This document shows, in pieces, positions 1 to 6,518 of a DNA stretch of 7,872 nt. Each line of letters begins with the position of its first letter. Position 1 is the first letter of the stretch. The stretch is from an uncultured Clostridia bacterium. Its GTDB lineage: Bacteria > Bacillota > Clostridia > UBA1381. The notes under the pieces were generated by a model. It saw only the letters and a program-made list of their open reading frames with translations, ran no database searches and was not told the origin of the DNA. Position numbers and translations under genes: made by a program. The DNA lies in contig CAKSPN010000074.1 of assembly GCA_934481375.1 (NCBI GenBank), positions 1 through 7,872 of the forward strand, in the 5' to 3' direction.

Positions 1-2
1 TT

Positions 3-3000
3 TTAGCCGGCAAGCTGATCTCGGTCGGCACAAGCCTCTTTGTGGTGCTTGGCAGCGGTCACTATGATCTGGATCAGGATATACAGGAACAGGAAACCGC
101 CGTACCTGCCACCACACAGGTCACATCTGCAATGCAGGTCAATCCTGTCCCAAGGTCAACGACCACAAGCACCAGGTCGGCTGTTTCCACATCACCGACC
201 ACTACGGAAAGTGAACCGGCAGATGATTTTACACTGACCGCAGCCACCATTTCGGTATCCTGCATCAAGTTGGAATGGAACGGTGATGCGGATACGGAAT
301 ATACCGTGACTTTCAGCGATTTGATTGAGTCGGAGAGGGGACAGCATTTGGCGGGAAAGAGCATCACTTTCCGCACGGCAAGCGAAATAACCGCTCCGAA
401 AATTGCCTCATCAACGCCCGAAAACGGTGCGGACTGCGTGCCGAAAGACACGCAGTTTGAGGTAAGCTTTGATATGATGATGGATAAATCAACGCTTACA
501 AAGGATAATATTTCGGTATCGCCCGAAACGGATTTCAGCATTTCGGCAAAAGTAAGCGGATTTACGCTTACTTTTGCGGAAAGTCTGCAAAAGGGAACCG
601 AATACGCCGTTACAATGACGGACGGTATAAAATCGTTTTACGGCTCGTCTTTGGCACAGTCGGAGATTAAATTTACAACAGTCCCCGAAACGCAGAATTT
701 AATCGCAAACGGCTTTTTGGACGATCACGAAAATCTCGATATGTTCAACGACCTCACGGGCGGAAAGAATGTGCGCTATGAGGAAACGGGCGGCGGGTGG
801 AATTTGCGCTGGAAAGCTCCGTGGGATACGGCGCCGATTCTTTCAACGGTGGATTATATACCGGGGCATACATATTTCATAACTGCCGATATTATGGCTG
901 AAAATGCCGACACAATATGGTTTGACGCATTTACAATGCAGGACGGCAGCGGAACGTACCGACCCATTCAGCGGACGGGCGTTAATGAAAATCAGCGGAT
1001 AACGCTTTCGGGAACGTTTTCGGCTCCGAACAGCCTTGAATACAGCAGTGCGAGTATGCGTATCGTGTGTAACAAGGCAAATACGGTTCTTCATATATAC
1101 AGCTGGGAAATGTACGATATGACAGTTGCCGAGCAGGGAGCGGGAAACGTTATCACTACAGACCCGTCTGACAATACGACTGAATGCCCGATTGAAAATT
1201 ACAGTATAAAGCTTGTGTTTGACAAGGCAATAAAGCCCGACACGGTAAAGAGCGGAATACAGTCGGACGCATCGGTAAAAAGAGTTGAATTAAACCGTAA
1301 TCTGACCGAGTGTATAATTTATTTTAATAAGCTTGCGGTAAACAAAACTTATTCGGTAAGCACAAACACGGCGCTTAAAACGCTTTACGGCGCTGATGTA
1401 AATACGAAAACCGTAAGATTTTCAACCTATAGTGTGCCTGACGGCGAAATGAGCGTTGTATCAAGCGCTCCTTCGGACAATGCGGAAAATACCGCAATAA
1501 AAGACCTTGTTCTGTCGGCAGAATTAAGCACATACGCAGATCCCGAAACGCTTACAGCCGATAATATCACAGCCTCGGCGGATATTATCGATAAGATTGA
1601 GCAAAACGGAAAAACGTTAAACATTTACCTTAAAAACCTTACGGAAAACACGCAGTATTCCGTAACTCTTTCGCAGAACGTAAAGTCGCTTACAGGCTAT
1701 CCTCTTATTGAAAAGACCATAAGCTTTAAAACTAAAACACGGGAATATATGATTTCAAAGTTTAATGAGGCAGTATCAAGCGGAGATGCAAATATCGTAA
1801 AGACATATCTTGGCGGCGAGGATTTCAGCGATATGCAGCTTAACTGCGACATATATGAATATTTTTCGAAAAAGCAGAGCGGTATTACGGATATTATCTG
1901 TGAGTCACTGCTCGGCAGCGCTGCCGTAACCGATGCGGAAATCGAGAAAATAATAAACGGCGCATCGGCAAAAGCAGCGCTTGAAAATTCAAACGATACG
2001 GCTGATATTGACTTCCTTATTAAGAGCAGCGGCTTCGGAATGGCTCAGGAGTCAAAGGATACGTATGATAAATATATTGATGAAAAGGGAAAGACAAATC
2101 TGTGCAATGCAATAATTGCGGGCGCGGCGGCAGATAATACCGCCGAAAAGGTGCAGGAAAAGGTAATGCTTGCCGCACTTAAACAGGCAAACGGTTATCT
2201 GACCGTAAAGAATGTGTTGGGACTCAATAAAAACCTGTTCCCGTCATCATATAATATGTCTGCATTGCTTTTAAAGGTAGATGCTTACGCATATCCCGCA
2301 AGAGTGTATTCAAAACTGCAAAATGCCGACAAAGCCTCATACGGCGAAGTTTACAGCGCTTTAAATTCGGCATATAACAGCGAAAATAACCCCGGAACGG
2401 GCGGTACAACGTCAAATCCCGGAACGGTCGGCAGCTCGTCTTCAGGTGGCGGCGGCGCATATATCCCCAAAAACGATATTGTTGAAAAACCGACCGAAAT
2501 CTTTAACGATATAGCCAATGTTTCGTGGGCAAAAACAGGCATTGAAGCGCTTTACGATAAGGGCGTTATATCGGGACGTGCCGAGGGGATTTTCGCTCCC
2601 ACGGAGAACGTAACAAGAGAAGAATTTACAAAAATGCTTGTTCTGGTATCAGACTCGTTTGACGAAAATGCGTCTGTTGATTTTGACGACGTAAAGGGTT
2701 CGTGGGCGTATGCGTATATCGCATCGGCCGTAAAGGACGGCTTGGTAAAAGGTATAAGCGGCACGCAGTTCGGAACAGGTATGAATATCACAAGAGAAGA
2801 TGCGGCAACTCTTGTATGGCGTCTTGCCGAAAAGAAAAGAATAAAATCGGCAGCCGCAAAAGATGCGTTCAATGACTTGGACAAAACAGCGGATTATGCA
2901 AAGGAAGCGGTTTCCTTCCTGCAGAATAACGGTATTGTACAGGGTGATGACAACGGAAATTACAACCCGAAATCATCTCTCACACGTGCGGAGGCAGCAG

Positions 3001-3032
3001 TGCTTTTGTATCGCTTAATACAGCTGTTTTAG
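3..3032 (+). CDS. SLH-anchored modular surface protein (Big_5 / CBM_4_9-like / helical repeats / 3x SLH), 5' partial
   Basis: Probable cell-wall-bound surface protein. The frame is open to the left edge, and the first in-frame GTG codons (42 and 45) have no ribosome binding site, so I treat the gene as cut at its N-terminus; any signal peptide lies outside. Residues are counted from GTG 42 (996 aa to the TAG stop). A Thr/Ser/Pro-rich stretch covers about 20-62. The C-terminal half of a Big_5 domain is at 68-113 and a full Big_5 at 118-214. A CBM_4_9-like beta-sandwich (IANGFLDD start, IPGHTY strand) is at 216-363. Two further Big_5 domains are at 369-463 and 470-566. A helical region with three degenerate repeats covers 576-779, followed by a Gly/Ser/Thr linker at 781-806. 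Three SLH domains lie at 819-865, 879-928 and 943-993, with motifs VTREE, ITRED and LTRAE. SLH triplets bind secondary cell-wall polysaccharide, so wall anchoring is well supported. The ligand of the CBM-like domain is unknown and no enzyme domain is seen. It probably shares a transcript with the next gene, 28 bases downstream. Confidence 0.9.
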   Translation, partial: LAGKLISVGTSLFVVLGSGHYDLDQDIQEQETAVPATTQVTSAMQVNPVPRSTTTSTRSAVSTSPTTTESEPADDFTLTAATISVSCIKLEWNGDADTEYTVTFSDLIESERGQHLAGKSITFRTASEITAPKIASSTPENGADCVPKDTQFEVSFDMMMDKSTLTKDNISVSPETDFSISAKVSGFTLTFAESLQKGTEYAVTMTDGIKSFYGSSLAQSEIKFTTVPETQNLIANGFLDDHENLDMFNDLTGGKNVRYEETGGGWNLRWKAPWDTAPILSTVDYIPGHTYFITADIMAENADTIWFDAFTMQDGSGTYRPIQRTGVNENQRITLSGTFSAPNSLEYSSASMRIVCNKANTVLHIYSWEMYDMTVAEQGAGNVITTDPSDNTTECPIENYSIKLVFDKAIKPDTVKSGIQSDASVKRVELNRNLTECIIYFNKLAVNKTYSVSTNTALKTLYGADVNTKTVRFSTYSVPDGEMSVVSSAPSDNAENTAIKDLVLSAELSTYADPETLTADNITASADIIDKIEQNGKTLNIYLKNLTENTQYSVTLSQNVKSLTGYPLIEKTISFKTKTREYMISKFNEAVSSGDANIVKTYLGGEDFSDMQLNCDIYEYFSKKQSGITDIICESLLGSAAVTDAEIEKIINGASAKAALENSNDTADIDFLIKSSGFGMAQESKDTYDKYIDEKGKTNLCNAIIAGAAADNTAEKVQEKVMLAALKQANGYLTVKNVLGLNKNLFPSSYNMSALLLKVDAYAYPARVYSKLQNADKASYGEVYSALNSAYNSENNPGTGGTTSNPGTVGSSSSGGGGAYIPKNDIVEKPTEIFNDIANVSWAKTGIEALYDKGVISGRAEGIFAPTENVTREEFTKMLVLVSDSFDENASVDFDDVKGSWAYAYIASAVKDGLVKGISGTQFGTGMNITREDAATLVWRLAEKKRIKSAAAKDAFNDLDKTADYAKEAVSFLQNNGIVQGDDNGNYNPKSSLTRAEAAVLLYRLIQLF
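243..380 (+). other. C-terminal half of a Big_5 domain without its N-terminal half
   Basis: Residues 68-113 of the first protein align without gaps to the second half of the following Big_5 domain (residues 169-214). Shared positions include the TEY-VT core, the Gly after the hairpin, and the final I-F--T strand. The first half of the fold is missing. In its place is a low-complexity Thr/Ser stretch rich in ACC and GTC codons. A resemblance of residues 63-90 to the start of a fibronectin type III domain was considered; the ungapped Big_5 match is the better explanation. Confidence 0.6.
687..1130 (+). other. CBM_4_9-like carbohydrate-binding domain of the first protein
   Basis: About 148 residues (216-363). 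The start, LIANGFLDD, resembles the NG-[DF]-[FL]-E opening typical of CBM_4_9 family domains. A central strand (YIPGHTY) follows, then alternating strands ending in HIYSWEMYDM, where such domains usually end in a DDF- or DDV-type strand. The second protein carries a homologous domain at the same place after its first Big_5. Sugar binding is inferred from the fold family only. Confidence 0.6.
1767..2378 (+). repeat. Three degenerate alpha-helical protein repeats of about 66-69 residues
   Basis: Residues 576-644, 645-710 and 711-779 of the first protein form three units. Each opens with an amphipathic helix of related pattern: EAVSSGDANIVKTYL, AALENSNDTADIDFL and AALKQANGYLTVKNVL. Each is followed by a Ser/Asp-containing turn, a second helix around a Tyr- or Leu-rich segment, and a third helix before the next unit. 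The repeats are recognisable in pattern rather than identity and have no detectable DNA repeat. They lie between the last Big_5 and the flexible linker, where they could act as a rigid stalk or a binding surface. I do not know a named family for them. Confidence 0.55.
2382..2459 (+). repeat. Gly/Ser/Thr/Pro linker with duplicated NPGT-G unit
   Basis: This low-complexity linker at residues 781-806 separates the helical region from the SLH domains. The 10-base direct repeat CCCGGAACGG occurs at 2391-2400 and 2418-2427, giving NPGTG and NPGTV nine residues apart, and is followed by runs of Ser and Gly. Such linkers often give flexibility between the wall anchor and the exposed modules, and may be a site of O-glycosylation (inference). 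Confidence 0.7.
2496..3020 (+). other. Three intact SLH (S-layer homology) domains
   Basis: The domains start at residues 819, 879 and 943, each with the F-D/N-D-I/V/L opening. The first two carry the Trp (SWAKTGI, SWAYAYI) and the third is YAKEAV. Each has a central KGVISG-, DGLVKG- or NNGIVQG-type turn and ends in a TR-E/D motif (VTREE, ITRED, LTRAE). In characterised SLH proteins the TR-E motif contributes to binding pyruvylated secondary cell-wall polymer. The triplet at the extreme C-terminus is a standard wall anchor. Confidence 0.93.
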
Positions 3033-3043
3033 CAGACTATAAA

Positions 3044-3051
3044 AAGGAAGG
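3044..3051 (+). promoter_or_regulatory. Ribosome binding site of the second surface-protein gene
   Basis: AAGGAAGG lies 9 bases before the ATG at 3061, a near-consensus purine-rich Shine-Dalgarno site with normal spacing. It fixes the start of the downstream gene. The gap from the upstream TAG is only 28 bases with no room for a terminator, which favours co-transcription of the two genes. Confidence 0.85.
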
Positions 3052-3060
3052 ATTTGAACA

Positions 3061-3132
3061 ATGAAAAGAATATTAACATTAATATTAAGTCTGGCATTTG
3101 TGCTTGCCGGAATAGCGGCGCCTGTGTCGGCG
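3061..3132 (+). other. Sec-type signal peptide
   Basis: Residues 1-24 have a short basic N-region (KR), a hydrophobic core of Leu, Ile, Ala and Val, and the AxA-like end PVSA. The mature protein would begin with DDTAPT. The length and three-part layout are typical of signal peptidase I substrates; no lipobox Cys is present. Confidence 0.9.
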
Positions 3133-6100
3133 GACGATACCGCACCGACGGTGGTAAGTATGACCCCGGCAGACGGTTCGGAGGAGGTATCTCCCGTAAA
3201 CCTTAAGATGGAGGCGGTATTTTCAACCGAAATGGATACAAGTACCATAAACTCGGCTTCTGTAATAAGTACGCCGAGCGCAGTCCTAAACGTTGTGCCG
3301 AAAGGCTCAAAGCGCGCTGTCATTTATATGAACAGAAATAAGCTCAGTCTCGGTGAAACATACACTATAAAATTCCGTAAAACGCTTAAATCGGCGTCGG
3401 GCGTTGAGCTTGAGCCGGCGGAGTTCTCATTTACGCTTATGGAACAGCCGCCACAGTATCATCAGATAACAAACGGCGATTTGGAGGACGAAAACTTTCT
3501 CGGATGTTTTGCCGACGGTGTGGATTTGGTAAATGTAAAGCTTGTTACCGACAAAAATAACAATAAATACGTTGAGGTAAAAATGGGCTGGGCAGAGGCT
3601 CTGTTTATGCAGAAAGTGTATGTGGAAAGCGGAAAGACATACGAAGCCCGTGCAAGAGTAAAATCCGACATTGACCAGGACGTGTGGTTTCTTTTAAACT
3701 ACACCGCAAAATCGGCTCCGGGCGAATGGCTGCATAAATTCGGGCGCATTTCCGTAAAAGCAGGCGAGTGGACGGATCTGACAGGTGAAATAAAGGTTGC
3801 GTCCGAGCCGATAAACGTGTATTCGGATATCAGGGTTATAGGTCAGAAAGAAGGCTCGACAATCTCGATAGACGATTTTCAGTTTTATGAGCAGGGGTTC
3901 GATATTGAGCCGCCGTCATCGGACGGTGCGGCAGGCTCGGGCGATGTCAGTGTCACGAGCATAGAGGACATAACGGGCGATAAGGAGTATCAGCTCCTTT
4001 CGGGACTCGGTATTTACGGCAAAAAGGAATATTCAGATAAAAGCCGTACCGTTACACGTGAGAATTTTGCAAGATACGCCGCTGTAATTTCGGGAAATTC
4101 GCATAATCAAATGACCGAAAAGGCAATCGCAGCTTATGCCGATATTTCCGAGGGATATACCGGTTATGCAGGCGTTATGGCTAACGGAAATATGTTAAAA
4201 GCCGATCAAAACGGCAATTTCAATCCAAATGCCGAGGTTACGTATGAGGAGGCGTGCCGTGCGCTTACAATCGCTTTGGGATATTCGTATCTGCTTGAGA
4301 ATAATACGCCCGTAGCGGCTGCGGCGCAGATAGGCTTGCTTAAAAACGCCTCTGCACCGACACATTCGCTCATTACATACGAAACGCTTAACAAAATACT
4401 TATAAATGCGCTTGACTGCAAGATGGTGGCATTTGACGACTTTGACGGAAAGTATCCGACATACAAAACAACGGAGCTTTTGGAAAAGGTATTTGATATT
4501 CATACCGAAACGGGTATAGTAAACGCAACGGACGTTACGTCAATAGACGGCGGCGGAAATGCCGGAACGGGATATATCCGTATCGGAGACAATGAATATG
4601 AAATAAAGGACGCCGATGTGTCCGAGCTTATCGGTAAAAAGGTAACTGCCTATGTAAAAGGCAGTGAGGGCGAAGAATGGGTAGCGTATATATGCGATAC
4701 CGAAAAGTATAATAATATTCTGCTCATAGACGCCGATGATATTGACGATTTTTCAAACAACCGCTACAGCTATGACGATAACGGAGAATACAAAAAGGCA
4801 CGCACCGCTCAGGACAAGAAGCTTATATACAATTACAAGCTTTTGGCAGATTACAGCGACGATAAGCTAAAACCCGCATACGGCAGTGCGGAGCTGATAG
4901 ACAATAACCGTGACGGAAAATACGATATAATAAAGGCGCTTGATTATCAGACCTTTGTGGTATCGTCAATAGATTACGAAACGGGCATTGTTTACGACAG
5001 CATAGAAGGAAAGAGCATAGACCTCAAACAGGACGAGGATCTGACAATAATAAACGGTAAGGCAACGCAGAAGATAGACGCAATCCGCAACGGCGACGTG
5101 CTTACGATCGCACAGAGCAGCGGCGGTGAAAAGACGGTTGTCTACCGCTCAACCGATGCACACGTAGGATATGCAAATTCCGTAAACAGAAGAAACAAAG
5201 CAAAAATAAGCTTTTACGATTCGGTACACGGCAAGGAGGTGCGTCAGGAGTATCTGCTTGTCACGAGTTATGCCGGAACGACGGACATAAAGCAGGGCGA
5301 CGAGGGAACGTTCTACATTGACTCGTTCGGACGCATTGCATATCTTTCAAAGGAGACGTCCGTATGGAAATTCGGATATTTCATAAAGGCACAGAAAGCC
5401 GATACAACGGGCGAAGAATACGCGCAGCTTAAAATACTTACGGGCGAAAACCAAATAGTAACGTTTGACTGTACCGAAAAACTGTCCGTAAATACGGATA
5501 CACGCCTTAAAAACGCCGATCAGATAGTAAATACGCTTGCAAAGAACAGCCAGATTGTTCAGTACAGATTAAATGCGGACGGCAAGGTGAATAAGCTTAT
5601 TACCGCCGCTACGACAGAGAAGAACGGCTTAAGAAAAATTCTTGACGGAAAGGACCTTGAGTATCGGAACACGGATAAGTCGTTTGCGAAAAAGATGTTC
5701 GTAAATAACGATACGCTTCTGTTCGTTGCGCCGTCGGACGTGAATTCGGCAGACGATTGGGAATATACAAGCAGTAAGGCGGTAAATTATTTATTGAGCG
5801 CCAAAAGCTACTCATTTACGGCGTATTCCGCTAACGAAAAGAGCAATACCGCACAGGCGCTTGTGATTTTTGACAGAAAGGTAAAAGATGTCGACCAGAG
5901 AGTGTGCGGAGCGGTAAAGGAAATAGCGCAATCGATTAATGATGATGACGAGCTGTATTACGAGGTTACGGTTTCAAACAATAACGGCGAGCAGAAAATC
6001 AAAGTAAAGCCGGAAACACTGCCCGATATAAAGGGAACAAACGATACCGTACTCGGCGGTTTGAAAGTCGGAGACGTGCTTAACTGCAACACACGCATAG

Positions 6101-6429
6101 ACGGTTATGCAACAAACATACGGGTTATCTACAGAGGAAGCACAAAAACGCTTCTGACTGCCGAAAATCCAAGTTCCGCAAGCATGCAGGTTGCAACAAG
6201 AAGCTTTTTCGGAAAGCTGACAGACAAAGAAGGCGCTGCAATAAGGCTTACCGACAGCGCAAATAATTATGAGCTGTACAATACAGAACTGTATAAGAAA
6301 ATCTACAAGTATGACCGTGCGGCGGATAAGCTGACGGAAATCACCGCAGACGGACTGGAAGAAAATATTTCCGAAATCCTTGCGGTAGATACATGGGGTA
6401 CTCCGATGTTACTGGTGGTTTTTGAATAA
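3061..6429 (+). CDS. Secreted modular protein: Big_5, CBM_4_9-like domain, degenerate SLH units, long beta-rich C-terminus
   Basis: Complete gene (1122 aa) with a good ribosome binding site. A signal peptide is clear: MKR, a hydrophobic core, then PVSA before DD, so cleavage is likely after residue 24. A Big_5 domain spans about 28-127 (TPADGSEEV start, SFTL end). A CBM_4_9-like domain spans 134-278 (ITNGDLED start, IDDFQFYE end). Three SLH-like units cover 301-455; only the first keeps a TR motif (VTREN at 331-335), while the others read VTYEE (393-397) and ITYET (438-442). From about 483 to the end the protein is rich in short beta strands, with a recurring GD--turn--DG pattern and a DNNRDGKYD loop (614-622) like a calcium-binding DxNxDG loop. 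I recognise this long C-terminus as a type found in large uncharacterised clostridial surface proteins, but its function is unknown. No LPxTG motif or C-terminal membrane helix is present, so it is probably released, or held non-covalently in the envelope with the product of the upstream gene. Confidence 0.93.
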   Translation: MKRILTLILSLAFVLAGIAAPVSADDTAPTVVSMTPADGSEEVSPVNLKMEAVFSTEMDTSTINSASVISTPSAVLNVVPKGSKRAVIYMNRNKLSLGETYTIKFRKTLKSASGVELEPAEFSFTLMEQPPQYHQITNGDLEDENFLGCFADGVDLVNVKLVTDKNNNKYVEVKMGWAEALFMQKVYVESGKTYEARARVKSDIDQDVWFLLNYTAKSAPGEWLHKFGRISVKAGEWTDLTGEIKVASEPINVYSDIRVIGQKEGSTISIDDFQFYEQGFDIEPPSSDGAAGSGDVSVTSIEDITGDKEYQLLSGLGIYGKKEYSDKSRTVTRENFARYAAVISGNSHNQMTEKAIAAYADISEGYTGYAGVMANGNMLKADQNGNFNPNAEVTYEEACRALTIALGYSYLLENNTPVAAAAQIGLLKNASAPTHSLITYETLNKILINALDCKMVAFDDFDGKYPTYKTTELLEKVFDIHTETGIVNATDVTSIDGGGNAGTGYIRIGDNEYEIKDADVSELIGKKVTAYVKGSEGEEWVAYICDTEKYNNILLIDADDIDDFSNNRYSYDDNGEYKKARTAQDKKLIYNYKLLADYSDDKLKPAYGSAELIDNNRDGKYDIIKALDYQTFVVSSIDYETGIVYDSIEGKSIDLKQDEDLTIINGKATQKIDAIRNGDVLTIAQSSGGEKTVVYRSTDAHVGYANSVNRRNKAKISFYDSVHGKEVRQEYLLVTSYAGTTDIKQGDEGTFYIDSFGRIAYLSKETSVWKFGYFIKAQKADTTGEEYAQLKILTGENQIVTFDCTEKLSVNTDTRLKNADQIVNTLAKNSQIVQYRLNADGKVNKLITAATTEKNGLRKILDGKDLEYRNTDKSFAKKMFVNNDTLLFVAPSDVNSADDWEYTSSKAVNYLLSAKSYSFTAYSANEKSNTAQALVIFDRKVKDVDQRVCGAVKEIAQSINDDDELYYEVTVSNNNGEQKIKVKPETLPDIKGTNDTVLGGLKVGDVLNCNTRIDGYATNIRVIYRGSTKTLLTAENPSSASMQVATRSFFGKLTDKEGAAIRLTDSANNYELYNTELYKKIYKYDRAADKLTEITADGLEENISEILAVDTWGTPMLLVVFE
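3460..3894 (+). other. CBM_4_9-like carbohydrate-binding domain of the second protein
   Basis: Residues 134-278 open with ITNGDLED and end with the strand ISIDDFQFYE, both typical of the CBM_4_9 group. The middle strand VESGKTYEARARV followed by DVWF parallels IPGHTYFITADI and TIWF in the first protein, so the two domains look homologous. It follows directly after a Big_5 domain, the same order as upstream. Ligand unknown. Confidence 0.65.
3961..4425 (+). other. Three SLH-like units, two with a degenerate TR motif
   Basis: Residues 301-455 follow the SLH pattern in order: an opening DI and a central GLGIYG turn with VTREN in unit 1; YADISEG, NGNFNPN and VTYEE in unit 2; and an IGLLKN turn with ITYET in unit 3. 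The Arg of the TR-E motif is Tyr in units 2 and 3. This suggests the fold is kept but canonical binding to wall polymer is weakened or lost. An alternative is that these units bind a different polymer. Confidence 0.6.
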
Positions 6430-6450
6430 AACGCATTGTTTGTATTATGT

Positions 6451-6479
6451 TTTGGGACGATGCCTTTAATCATCCCAAA
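6451..6479. terminator. Imperfect inverted repeat between convergent genes
   Basis: TTTGGGACGAT (6451-6461) and ATCATCCCAAA (6469-6479) form an 11-bp stem around a 7-base loop. In the plus-strand RNA there is one C-A mismatch; in the minus-strand RNA the same position is a G-U pair, so the stem is fully paired. No uridine run follows on the minus strand, so it may be an RNA-stabilising 3' end structure rather than a classical terminator. Confidence 0.4.
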
Positions 6480-6482
6480 CAA

Positions 6483-6514
6483 CAAAGAGCCTTATCAAAA
6501 GATAAGGCTCTTTG
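6483..6514. terminator. Probable rho-independent terminator, shared by convergent genes
   Basis: A perfect 14-bp stem with an AAAA loop: the left arm is 6483-6496, the loop 6497-6500 and the right arm 6501-6514. On the plus strand the stem is followed by AATTTT, a short T-run that fits termination of the upstream two-gene unit about 55 bases past its stop. The hairpin lies just past the stop of the minus-strand gene (6519-6521), so it could serve both directions, although the minus-strand tail (TTGTTTGGG) is a weaker T-run. Confidence 0.8.
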
Positions 6515-6518
6515 AATT

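Noticed and set aside
42..47. GTG-GTG at 42-47 as the real start of the first gene
   Set aside because: No purine-rich site lies upstream, the frame stays open to the edge, and the protein would lack a signal peptide despite being a wall-anchored type.
40..237. Plus-strand frame of 65 codons at the left edge as a separate small gene or the true frame before a frameshift
   Set aside because: Its translation is Pro/Arg/His-rich and unlike any half Big_5 domain, so it does not restore the missing N-terminal half; the in-frame reading is open throughout and gives a more protein-like sequence.
74..541. Minus-strand open frame of 155 codons opposite the start of the first gene
   Set aside because: It is antisense to a region whose Big_5 match is clear; its translation is Val/Ser-rich with no motif and has no ribosome binding site that I can see.
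2391..2427. CCCGGAACGG direct repeat as a mobile element or attachment site
   Set aside because: It encodes the repeated NPGT of a low-complexity linker, and there is no other sign of an element.
4900..4926. DNNRDGKYD as a dockerin repeat
   Set aside because: Only one loop is present, with no paired second repeat or dockerin helix pattern; it fits a single calcium-binding-like loop in a beta region.
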